A stretch of 40,020 nt of DNA from an uncultured Aquimarina sp. (lineage in GTDB: Bacteria > Bacteroidota > Bacteroidia > Flavobacteriales > Flavobacteriaceae), in assembly GCA_947498455.1 (NCBI GenBank), contig CANMKK010000037.1, forward strand, positions 1-40,020, in the 5' to 3' direction. Numbering within the stretch: position 1 is the stretch's first letter; every line of letters starts with the position of its first letter. Of the stretch, positions 29,201-36,524 are shown in pieces. Under the pieces are notes generated by a model that did not search any database, had not been told where the DNA came from, and saw only the letters and a list, made by a program, of their open reading frames with translations. The position numbers and the translations under genes are program-made.

Positions 29201-32200
29201 TCATCTACTAACACACATGTTAAGTTTGGGTTATTGGCAACCTCAAAGGTTCTAATGTTCGTGTTAGCTCCATTTTGTAGATTCAAGTCTGATAGGTTAC
29301 AACTAATACATCTAAAAAGTTCTAGTGCAGGTACAGTGCTTAAATCTAAAGATTCAATAGGGTTTTCGCTAAGTATTAAATAGTCTAAATTTGAAAAACC
29401 ACTCACATCAATAGTCGTAAGATTATTATCTGTTAAACTGATAATTTCATAATTTGAATTTGTCCCTAAATTGAGCGTACTAATATTATTTCCAACAGCT
29501 CCTAATGCTATAAGTGCATTATTATTAGAGAGATCTAATGATGTAAGATTATTTTGGTTAACAAAAAATGTATCCAAAGATGTAAAGTCTTCAATTCCTG
29601 TTACATCGGAAATATTTTTATTACTCACATTTAGTGAGGTAACTGTTTCTATTAAAACAGTAGGTACTTGGTTGTCTCCAGCAATATTATCATAAGCACT
29701 TAATGCGGCTTCAAAATTTGGATCTGGAATGGCGGTATAACGACAATACGTATCACTAAAAGTGGTTTGCGCATCAACATCGGTCCAGTTAGCAGTACTA
29801 TAAGCTGCATCATCTACCCGCATACAAGTTAAGTTTGGGTTATTGGTAACATCAAAGTTTGTAATATTGGGGTTATTACCATTTTGTAGGTTCAAGCTTG
29901 AAAGATTACAGCTAACACATTCAAAAAGTCTTAGTACTGGTGCATTACTTAAATCTAAAGATTCAACAGGGTTTTCGTTAAGTAATAAATATTCCAAATT
30001 GGTTAAACCACTCACATCAATAGTTGTAAGATTATTATCTATTAAACTGATAATTTCATAAGCTGTATTAGACCCTAAATTAAGCGTACTAATACTATTT
30101 CCAACGGCTCCTATTGCTTTAAGTGCATTATTATTAGAGAGATCTAATGAGGTAAGATTATTTTGGTTAACAAAAAATGTATCTAAAGCGGTAAAATCTT
30201 CAATACCTGTTATATCAGAAATGTTTTTATTACTCACATTTAATGTAGTAATCGTTTCTATTAAAGCAGTAGGCACTTGTCCGTCTTCAGCAATATTATC
30301 ATAAGCACTTAATGCGGCTTCAAAATTTGGGTCTGGAATAGTAGTATACTGAATTGTACAATCAGCATCATTAAAACTAGTTTGCGCATCGATACAGGTC
30401 CAATTGGTAGTACTATAAGTCGCATCATCTACTAAAACACAGAATAAATTTGGATTTCCAGTTGCGTTAAAGGTGTTTATATTCGTGTTATTTCCATTTT
30501 TAACAGTAAGACTCCATAAATTATTATCGTTTACACCCACAATTGTTAGCGCTGTATTATTACTTAAATCTAAATCTGTAATAGCATTACCTCCTGCATA
30601 TAATTGTTCTAATGCTATATTTTGGCTAAGATCTAAACTGGTTAAATTGCTATCTGTGATACCAATAGCACGTAATAATGGACTATTACTCACATCCAAT
30701 GCATTGATATTATTATTCTGTGCCCAAATTCGAGTAAGTTTGGTGTTATTACTTACATCCAAACTTGTTAAACTGTTATTTTCTAACAGCATTACATCCA
30801 TATTAGGGTGTGTACTAACATCTAAAGATGTTAATCCGTTATTCCTTGCGGCAAGTACTCTTAAATTTGAAATACCTGTTAAATCCAATGACGTTACCGA
30901 ATTGTCGTTTAGACTTAAAACCTCTAAAGCAGTAAAAGCTGAAATTCCTGTTAAATTTGAAATATTAACATTATTTACATTTAAGTCTGTAATACTATTA
31001 ATGTTATTGGTTGGTACTTGATTATCTCCAGTAATATCATCGTAGGAACTTAATGCAGTTTCAAAGTTGCTATCCGGGATGCTGGTATATTCGATAACAT
31101 TAAGTGTTGCAGTATTTGACAACACTCCTTCATCGCAAAGATTATTCAAATATGCACGATATTGGTATCCATTAAAACTCAAGGATGCATCATTGATCGA
31201 AAGTGTCATGCCTGTTGCTCCAGAGTAGGTAGCGTTATTACTTATATCAGACCAGCTTGTTCCACTATTGGTAGTTACTTGCCATTGTACTGTTGTATTA
31301 TTGGTAGCTACCACGGTAAATGTTGCGGATCCATTTTCTGCTACGTTCTCATTTTGTGGCTGGTCGGTAACTACAATAGCATCACAACAATTATATTGTG
31401 GACTCATAGCTGTAGACCCGCAACCAGGATCCTCTGTAAATATATCCATGGTGTATACTGCACCATCTATATCGTTTTGGTTCAGCGAATACTTACTTTG
31501 CCCTGTGCTGATGGCGTAATGCATTACCACGTTTGAATTGATCACATGGCCTAATTGATGGGCATGCCCTAATTCATGAAGCGCTACGGTTTTAAAATCA
31601 TGTTGCGTCAAAGAAGGTGTACCGTTGCCGTAATACCAGTTGGCACCATCGTTCCAGGTAATATCCATTTGTTTAACAATACCCTTGGTTCCACAAAGAC
31701 CTATATATGTTGCACTAACACGTCCTAACGTGCTTGATGGCAACTCATTGCCATTGTCAAATCGTACCACATTTACATCATCATCAATACTTGCATCTAT
31801 GGTTGTGGTACCGCCAAATACAAAGTTGATGTTTGATTCACAATTCCACAACTCAAAAGCTTCTTCAAAATAGGTCTTACCAGGACTACTGTCAAATTCG
31901 GTATGGTATAGAAAGGTGAAACCCCCATTACCATTATCATCCGGAAGTGTTGATAAGTATTCAGCTGTGCTCGTACTGGGGTTAATGACGCTATAAGGAA
32001 TGGTTAATACAGAAGTACTTGTCCCTGACTCAGCACTACTATTGATGACTCTAATAGTTCCTGTTCCAGCCTGCCAGGGAATCTCTACTTGAATTTGTGA
32101 ATCACTCCAGCTGATAATTTGAGAGTCTAATGCATCGGTATAAGAGCTTCCGCCCGAGGTTGCATTCGGAAAACTTACCGCACCCATATTAGTTCCAAAA

Positions 32201-32844
32201 TTACTACCATTAATCGTAAGGATCGTTTGGGTTCCAGCAGACGCTGATGTAGGCGAAAATCCAGAAATTACAGGAGTTGCCAATATTCCCTTACTCATTT
32301 TCGAAACAACTGGGCGTTTTTCTAAGGTAGTAAACGCTTGCTTGGTTATCTTTTGAATTTTTGGATATAAATCTCCGGTAATCGATGGATATTTGTTAAA
32401 TATGTCTGATGCATTTTCGCTGTATCTATCATATTTTATTGCACCTTGTGCAGCTCCCACCAATTCATATAGGGTATCTTTCGAAATAATTTTACCTTTG
32501 AAAGGTTGCAGGAAAAATATCCCGGCATCTCCATTATTAAATATGGCTGCATCAGAGATGACCTGCATAGTATCACCTACTATACCTCCCATAGTTACCA
32601 CTTTGATAGCCGATGCACTCTTACCAAGGATATCTGTATATACATTTACGGTATGTACCGTATAAATATGATGCTTATTTACATCCCAATAACTTTGGCT
32701 ATCGGTGATGAGACCTTCAACAATTTTTGTTGATTCATTGACACGGTCTTCGATCGACATCGGAATCATCAATGCTCCACATGATTGACCATAAGACCAA
32801 ATTGAAATTAAAAGGATAATGATGTTAAGTAAAGTTCTTTTCAT
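26287..32844 (-). CDS. Secreted metzincin-type metalloprotease fused to LRR modules and dockerin-like C-terminus (2185 aa)
   Basis: Signal peptide (MKRTLLNIIILLISIWSYGQ), an unassigned region (20-190), an IPT/TIG domain (about 193-285; ISGFSPTSASAGT ... INGSNFGT), and a zinc protease domain (about 290-490). The motif HELGHAHQLGH has H423, E424, H427 and H433 at metzincin spacing, with a Met-turn candidate at VVMHY (M441). The Gly usual three residues after the second His is Gln here. A cysteine-containing Ig-like domain (about 475-590), six LRR modules (about 590-1965) and the shared C-terminal region (about 1972-2185) follow. Predicted to cleave extracellular protein; substrate unknown. Modules 2 and 3 are a recent duplication. 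It lies below leader C and the LuxR-type regulator, and forms its own transcription unit. Confidence 0.93.
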   Translation of the reverse strand: MKRTLLNIIILLISIWSYGQSCGALMIPMSIEDRVNESTKIVEGLITDSQSYWDVNKHHIYTVHTVNVYTDILGKSASAIKVVTMGGIVGDTMQVISDAAIFNNGDAGIFFLQPFKGKIISKDTLYELVGAAQGAIKYDRYSENASDIFNKYPSITGDLYPKIQKITKQAFTTLEKRPVVSKMSKGILATPVISGFSPTSASAGTQTILTINGSNFGTNMGAVSFPNATSGGSSYTDALDSQIISWSDSQIQVEIPWQAGTGTIRVINSSAESGTSTSVLTIPYSVINPSTSTAEYLSTLPDDNGNGGFTFLYHTEFDSSPGKTYFEEAFELWNCESNINFVFGGTTTIDASIDDDVNVVRFDNGNELPSSTLGRVSATYIGLCGTKGIVKQMDITWNDGANWYYGNGTPSLTQHDFKTVALHELGHAHQLGHVINSNVVMHYAISTGQSKYSLNQNDIDGAVYTMDIFTEDPGCGSTAMSPQYNCCDAIVVTDQPQNENVAENGSATFTVVATNNTTVQWQVTTNSGTSWSDISNNATYSGATGMTLSINDASLSFNGYQYRAYLNNLCDEGVLSNTATLNVIEYTSIPDSNFETALSSYDDITGDNQVPTNNINSITDLNVNNVNISNLTGISAFTALEVLSLNDNSVTSLDLTGISNLRVLAARNNGLTSLDVSTHPNMDVMLLENNSLTSLDVSNNTKLTRIWAQNNNINALDVSNSPLLRAIGITDSNLTSLDLSQNIALEQLYAGGNAITDLDLSNNTALTIVGVNDNNLWSLTVKNGNNTNINTFNATGNPNLFCVLVDDATYSTTNWTCIDAQTSFNDADCTIQYTTIPDPNFEAALSAYDNIAEDGQVPTALIETITTLNVSNKNISDITGIEDFTALDTFFVNQNNLTSLDLSNNNALKAIGAVGNSISTLNLGSNTAYEIISLIDNNLTTIDVSGLTNLEYLLLNENPVESLDLSNAPVLRLFECVSCNLSSLNLQNGNNPNITNFDVTNNPNLTCMRVDDAAYSTANWTDVDAQTTFSDTYCRYTAIPDPNFEAALSAYDNIAGDNQVPTVLIETVTSLNVSNKNISDVTGIEDFTSLDTFFVNQNNLTSLDLSNNNALIALGAVGNNISTLNLGTNSNYEIISLTDNNLTTIDVSGFSNLDYLILSENPIESLDLSTVPALELFRCISCNLSDLNLQNGANTNIRTFEVANNPNLTCVLVDDVTYSTTNWTDIDAQTSFSDTYCRYTAIPDDNFEAALYALGYDDILGDGQVPTQRISSITSLVIGEDNIQDITGIEDFVALNKLELYQVGLSEIDLSNNTLIQNLRLAENPLTVLDVTVLPELKELFLTGTNIATIDFSKNSQLLDINIANSSSLVTVNLRNGNNTAITAFDATSSPNLTCIIVDDASNVPMVIGTNVDAQTNFSDTYCRYTAIPDSKFEAALGALMYDDITSDGQVPTALIEVVTTLSVDRRDIVDLTGIEAFTALEELNCSENLLSTLDLSQNLALREVDLSSNNLANITISDNTKLERLDCSSNNIENLHVSNNVLLEELQADNNSLTAIDVKNLKALKILVLDDNDFSDLDLNANQNLIVLSLNNSFFTALDVSNNALLEKLSLEDCSTLETITFGAIEELIDLSVTGTQIQSLDLSQFGFLTEVNVSQNNLSYLNMKTGTSGFINNFNALDNPNLSCILVDFESISNNWTDGVDDGVVFSETYCRYTSIPDSNFEAALGALMYDDIADDGQVPTALIEGVTSLNIQNSSISDLTGIKDFTALRSLNVSSNSMTSIDISGLTNLETFIAEPASSDLSSIDVTNLPSLKSFTLEFSSVIGLDLSESTALQNLHLYGNNIQSINISNNVALTNVLISYEEDLQSLNTENLVALKDFYVANNALQSLDLSTNTALEKVTVLGNALTYLNLKNGSNTAISLFSATNNPDLTCILVDDAAYSTTNWTNIDNQTSFSDTSCITTLPVSVKVFLQGAAINPNSGEESLMRDDLRTAGLLPTVSPYSDSLTCDATVFTATGNNAIVDWVWVELRDQQDTSVVIAGQSALLQRDGDIVAVDGLSDVEFSESADNYYALVTHRNHLGVLSANTIALSTTVTSLDFTNDTSLIQGGTNAVVDMGSGSYAVLAGDQDGNGQVQNTDINSVITILGGSGYSDADMDMNGQIQNTDINNLMNPNVGKGEQF
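29132..30349 (-). repeat. 609-bp tandem duplication of an LRR module
   Basis: The marker cgacaatac recurs at 29132 and 29741, 609 bp (203 codons) apart. Both units encode the segments FFVNQNNLTSLDLSNNNAL and LNLG, then NLTTIDVSG, with few changes, an in-frame gain of one module in the protease-LRR gene. Confidence 0.8.
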
Positions 32845-33351
32845 TTGAGGCAGATTAAAGGGTAATGAATGTATTAAGGTTACTGTTTTTGGTTTTGGAC
32901 ATCTTGTTAGATGTGTTTTAAAAACACCGACCTTGATAAATTCGAATAGGTTTACAAATAGATGTGTAAGGATTATTTCTCTCCTTGATAGGTTAGCTAA
33001 GGGGCATTAATATGTCAAATCAGCGAACTAGTAGGGTTGAAAACAATAATCTTTACGACTCGTTCCATTAATTTTGAGCAAATATTGATAAACCTTTGTG
33101 AGGAAGAAAAAAATAGAGGTTGACAAAGTATTAACAACTTGTTAAACCCTAATAAAACCAATACCTGAAAGAGCATTGAAAAAAATAACAGAAAATCAAT
33201 TTGTGATAAAAATCAGCTTGGTTTTTGTATAAATAACGCGAACGTGATGTAAGAATTTGTTTCTAAAAAGCAGTTAGATTGCGTAATTTTTCATAATGAA
33301 ACAGAGAAAAATTAGCCCAACTGACTTATGTTTTCTTAGGTCGAACTTAGA
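32845..33351 (-). promoter_or_regulatory. Conserved leader/promoter region C
   Basis: The most complete leader copy, filling the gap between the regulator gene and the protease-LRR gene. The invariant 19-mer is at 33017-33035, 173 bp from the start codon. The start-proximal box is diverged (taatctgcctcaa before ATG). No insertion is present, so it probably shows the ancestral arrangement: regulator, leader, surface protein, all in one direction. Confidence 0.7.
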
Positions 33352-34437
33352 TTAAATAGATCTTAAATATGAGGTAATGGTGATATCGGTTTCGAGCTTT
33401 AATTTTTTTCTGAGACGTGTTTTGGTCACATTAACAGAATTTACAGTAGTACTTCTGATGACAGCAATTTCCTTAGAGGAAAGCCCAATCTTTATATACG
33501 AACAAAATTCTTTGTCCACTCTAGTCATATTAGGATGTACTTTGGCTAAGCTCTCAAAAAAAGTAGCATTCACCACATCCATATTTTCCTCAATTAGTTT
33601 CATCCTGTTATTGATTTCATTTTGCTGATGCAATTCTAGAATGACTTGATTTATATTTTTTTGTAGTTCACCTTTTTGCTGTGCTTTTTTTAGTTTAAAG
33701 ATAATGTTTTCGTTCAATTGGGTTTGGACCTGGTTATTGGTTAATACCATTTCCATATCCTTTTGTTTTAGCAATAATTCTTGCTTGTGTTTTTCTTTCT
33801 CCAATTGCAATAGCTGATCAGACTTTGTTTTGATGACTTCATTTTGAGTTTTTAATGTTTCGTTCTGTTTTAGAATAGTTTTTTCATCTCTATTACGCAT
33901 GATATTAACAAATCGTAGACCAATACCAAAAATGAGTAATACCACCAGAGTAAGAATATACCCTATCATTCCAAATTCTCGTTGGGTCTGCTGGATATAG
34001 TGAAGAATAGCAAACGTAACGAATGAACACGTAAAAGTTGCTATTTTCCAGGCCCTATTCTTAATCAAGAAAATACTAAAAAAACCAATGGAAAGTATTA
34101 TAAATGGTATTTCGATTTGTTCATTCTCTATGGATACCGCGACATATCCTACAAGGTTTATCCCAAAGAAAAAGAGTAGGCAAGAGAGCTGGCTTTTCCC
34201 TTTAGAATTAAGATAGATAACAGAAATCAACAATGCAAAGGTAGCAGAAATGACTATTATAGGTATGTAAGCATTGTCTATAATTTTTTTTACAAAAAGT
34301 ACAGGAATGACCACAATAGCACCATATAGGCAAATCATGTTCAGTAATCGTAAGGCACGCCTGTCGAATTCTGTAGTTACATATTCCAGGCCTGTATTTA
34401 AAATAGAATTATGATATGATTTGACCTTTTTAAACAC
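33352..34437 (-). CDS. Membrane-bound LuxR-type transcriptional regulator (361 aa)
   Basis: The N-terminal half has about six hydrophobic segments (around 33-55, 57-72, 82-100, 107-125, 130-146, 152-172). A long charged coiled coil follows (about 180-290; KQNETLKTQNEVIKTKSDQL, KQELLLKQKDMEM). The C-terminus is a GerE/LuxR-type helix-turn-helix (about 300-361; FCSYIKIGLSSKEIA ... NSVNVTKTRLRKKL). Proteins of this layout are common in Flavobacteriia, probably sensing at the membrane and binding DNA directly or after release. I see no response-regulator receiver domain. It lies upstream of leader C in the same direction as the protease-LRR gene, and a 3' fragment of a paralogue lies upstream of leader A, so leader sequences are its likely targets (inference). 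Confidence 0.88.
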   Translation of the reverse strand: MFKKVKSYHNSILNTGLEYVTTEFDRRALRLLNMICLYGAIVVIPVLFVKKIIDNAYIPIIVISATFALLISVIYLNSKGKSQLSCLLFFFGINLVGYVAVSIENEQIEIPFIILSIGFFSIFLIKNRAWKIATFTCSFVTFAILHYIQQTQREFGMIGYILTLVVLLIFGIGLRFVNIMRNRDEKTILKQNETLKTQNEVIKTKSDQLLQLEKEKHKQELLLKQKDMEMVLTNNQVQTQLNENIIFKLKKAQQKGELQKNINQVILELHQQNEINNRMKLIEENMDVVNATFFESLAKVHPNMTRVDKEFCSYIKIGLSSKEIAVIRSTTVNSVNVTKTRLRKKLKLETDITITSYLRSI

Positions 34438-34610
34438 TTTTGTTTTTCAAATTAACTGAAACAATATAAGAAAAATCTATTGATTGAATACTTAAATAGT
34501 ATCTATAGAAAAAAGGAACAAATAAATGAATTGAACTTCAAAATCGTAGATTAATTTATAGAAGTCAATATTTAAATACGTATCTTAACATTCAACAAAA
34601 TTAAGTAATA

Positions 34611-35504
34611 ATGCACATTTTTAAAGGCCAAAATCTTCTAGAGTTCTCTGATCGCTTTAAAACCGATGATGATTTTAAGAAATATTTAGCTCAAATTAAG
34701 ACCAAAACTCCATTTAAATGCTCTAGATGTAATCACACAGCTTGTCAAACTCGAACCGATTATTCTAGACAATGTAATATTTGCAGACATACAGAATCAG
34801 CGACGGCTGACACTCTTTTTCATAAAGTAAAATTTGGTGTGCGTAAAGCATTTTTTATTTGCTTTGAAATGGCGACAACTACTAAGAGTCTATCTGCTAG
34901 TTATATGGCTGTGCGCTATGGAGTGACAGAAAAGACAGCAAGGCTTTTTATGATGAAAGTAAGAGAGGCTATGGGTTCAAGTGGGAACAATCCAATGAAT
35001 GGAGATGTTCACGTCGACGAGTTTGTTTTAGGGGGTAAAGATGAAGGTAAAACAGGAAGAAGTTATGATAGTAAGAAAAAGAAGGCGGTTACAGCGGTTC
35101 AGCTTACCAAGGATGGGAAAGTCAGAAGAATGTACGCTATGAAAATAGATAATTTTTCTGCTCAATCACTACAATACATTTTTGTTAATCATATCAGTGG
35201 TGAAGCCAATGTAACAACTGACCAATGGAGAGGATACAGGCCTATATCAAAGGTTTACAATATAAAACAGATACCAAGTAATAAGGGATTAAATTTTAAA
35301 GCACTTCATACCATGATACATCAGGTCAAATCTTGGATTAGGACAACTTATTCTTGGGTAAGTGATAACAATCTCAATAGATATTTTAATGAGTTTTGTT
35401 TTAGAATAAACAGATCCCAGAGTAAAGCTACAATATTTAATAACCTAATAACAAAAATGGTCTACGGAAATAAAATATATCAGAAAGAATTAATAAGTAA
35501 TTAA
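34611..35504 (+). CDS. IS1595-family (ISXO2-like) transposase (297 aa)
   Basis: An N-terminal zinc ribbon with C37, C40, C55 and C58 (CSRCNH ... CNIC) precedes a DDE core. D136 lies in VHVDEFVLGGK, the second acidic residue D204 in VTTDQWRGYR, and E261 in NEFCFRINR, as in the DDE_Tnp_IS1595 family. Length is normal and the frame is intact, so it may be active. I could not find terminal inverted repeats with confidence within 200 bp on either side. It is divergent from the regulator gene (173 bp apart). Its arrival marks the edge between the surface-protein locus and the mobile right side. Confidence 0.93.
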   Translation: MHIFKGQNLLEFSDRFKTDDDFKKYLAQIKTKTPFKCSRCNHTACQTRTDYSRQCNICRHTESATADTLFHKVKFGVRKAFFICFEMATTTKSLSASYMAVRYGVTEKTARLFMMKVREAMGSSGNNPMNGDVHVDEFVLGGKDEGKTGRSYDSKKKKAVTAVQLTKDGKVRRMYAMKIDNFSAQSLQYIFVNHISGEANVTTDQWRGYRPISKVYNIKQIPSNKGLNFKALHTMIHQVKSWIRTTYSWVSDNNLNRYFNEFCFRINRSQSKATIFNNLITKMVYGNKIYQKELISN

Positions 35505-35601
35505 CTACTGATCTCTATTAATTTATTCCGTAAAAAAATCAAAAAGAAAGTATTTTCTATCAAAATAATCTTGGATGTATGGTATCAGATTTTCGGGTAT
35601 A

Positions 35602-35636
35602 AAAAACCAGTTGTAAAGATAACTGGTTTTCTTGGT
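35602..35636 (+). terminator. Hairpin terminator downstream of the transposase
   Basis: Stem aaaaccagtt / aactggtttt (35603-35612 / 35621-35630) with an 8-nt loop, followed by cttggtt. The arms supply A and T runs on both sides, so it may work in both directions. Confidence 0.65.
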
Positions 35637-35654
35637 TCAGGGAACTGCACTCGA

Positions 35655-35731
35655 ATATAGTATTCCCCCTTTTTAAGACAGTGTTAAGGTTACTTCTTAA
35701 CTCACTGTCTTAAAAAGGGGGAATACTATAT
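35655..35731. repeat. 77-bp palindrome with perfect 29-bp arms
   Basis: The left arm (35655-35683) and right arm (35703-35731) are perfect reverse complements, and the 19-nt loop has a further ttaag / cttaa pairing. Each arm contains ttttaagacagtg or its complement next to a run of five C or G. The shape suits two IS ends facing each other, or a MITE-like foldback. No T run follows, so it is not a standard terminator. Confidence 0.85.
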
Positions 35732-35781
35732 CTCTGTAATTACTAATACTGAGCTCATTTAAAGTTTTTAGAATATAAAAA

Positions 35782-35826
35782 AGGGTTGAAGACATTTGTG
35801 CTTCATAACATAAAGCATTCAACCCT
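35782..35826. repeat. Foldback repeat, possible MITE or IS end
   Basis: Inverted repeat agggttgaa / ttcaaccct (35782-35790 / 35818-35826). A related piece, gcaacccttatgaagc, occurs at 35895-35910 and is the reverse of gcttcataa...agggttg motifs near the hairpin. The rest of 35505-35990 holds no gene that I can see; it looks like mobile-element debris. Confidence 0.4.
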
Positions 35827-35991
35827 ATGTGGCATAGTACTAAGCAAAGATATAATAGAATAAGATTTTAGTATTAATGAAAGTAAATAAGAGAGCAACC
35901 CTTATGAAGCTATTAACAGTGTAGCATGGGTTTTTATAAATACTTCTAATTCAATCAAATGGTCAATAGAATGGTTAGATATTTCAATCTC

Positions 35992-36001
35992 TCCCGCTAC
36001 T
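35992..36001 (+). other. tRNA-tail-like decamer, candidate attachment core
   Basis: The sequence tcccgctact equals the 3' end of the tRNA fragment at 628-637 and, as there, is followed by a strong terminator. The bases before it do not fold as a T-arm, so this is not a tRNA. It may be a short attachment-site repeat left by integration, or chance. Confidence 0.3.
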
Positions 36002-36003
36002 AG

Positions 36004-36036
36004 ATAACCTCTTCAAAATGAAGAGGTTATTTTTGT
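36004..36036 (+). terminator. Rho-independent terminator
   Basis: Perfect 10-bp stem ataacctctt / aagaggttat (36004-36013 / 36021-36030), 7-nt loop, then ttttgttt. A strong terminator three bases after the tRNA-tail-like decamer, with no gene in front of it. Confidence 0.8.
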
Positions 36037-36080
36037 TTGTAGCTATTTATGCTTCTTTTAAGAACATCAAAAAACACAAA

Positions 36081-36105
36081 ACGTGCTGTTTTGACGTGCT
36101 GTTTT
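36081..36105. repeat. Two 12-bp direct repeats (acgtgctgtttt)
   Basis: The dodecamer is at 36081-36092 and 36094-36105, a 13-bp period, about 80 bp from the tRNA-tail-like decamer. Closely spaced short direct repeats near an attachment core resemble integrase arm-type sites. No integrase gene is visible in the window. Confidence 0.5.
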
Positions 36106-36524
36106 TTTTTTCGATTTCATCATTTTTTAATCAAAAATAAATTAATATTTTCTCAAGAATAGATGTTTTTAATCACAACTTATCGTTGTGACCTGCTATT
36201 TCTATTGATATTTAGCTAATTTTTGACATTGAAATTTTTTGAAGTTGTGCCCTTCGGGTTGTTTACCTGAGAGGGTCTAAGATTATATTTTACTATTGTT
36301 CTGTGGTTTTCCGTAATAGACATATATTAATTTTATTATCTTCGAATCAGAACTACAATTTCCCCAACAGTCTTCTGTAATTGTTTTTCATAAATAGTTA
36401 ATGAATAATTATAATAATTTATTCGCTTTCATGTGTATGAGTAAAAATTATTTTAGTTTTTAATCTAAAACAATGATTTTAACATACTATTTGTGAATGC
36501 TCTTTTTGGATATAAATCATTTAT
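36106..36524. other. Intergenic region upstream of the cyclodeaminase-family gene
   Basis: This is AT-rich with no open frame of note. A hairpin cacaac / gttgtg lies near 36175-36196. The promoter of the downstream cassette must lie here, but I could not define it. Confidence 0.4.

Noticed and set aside
33060..33140. A Bacteroidota promoter (TTG, 19 bp, TAnnTTTG-like) in leader C
   Set aside because: A candidate fits in C, but the -7 bases are not kept in leaders A and B, so I do not report it as a promoter.
34438..35640. Terminal inverted repeats for the IS1595 element
   Set aside because: I looked for matching ends on both sides of the transposase and found no convincing pair, so element borders are not given.
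35925..36001. A complete tRNA ending in tcccgctact
   Set aside because: No acceptor 5' strand, T-arm or anticodon arm can be folded in the preceding 76 bases; only the tail matches.
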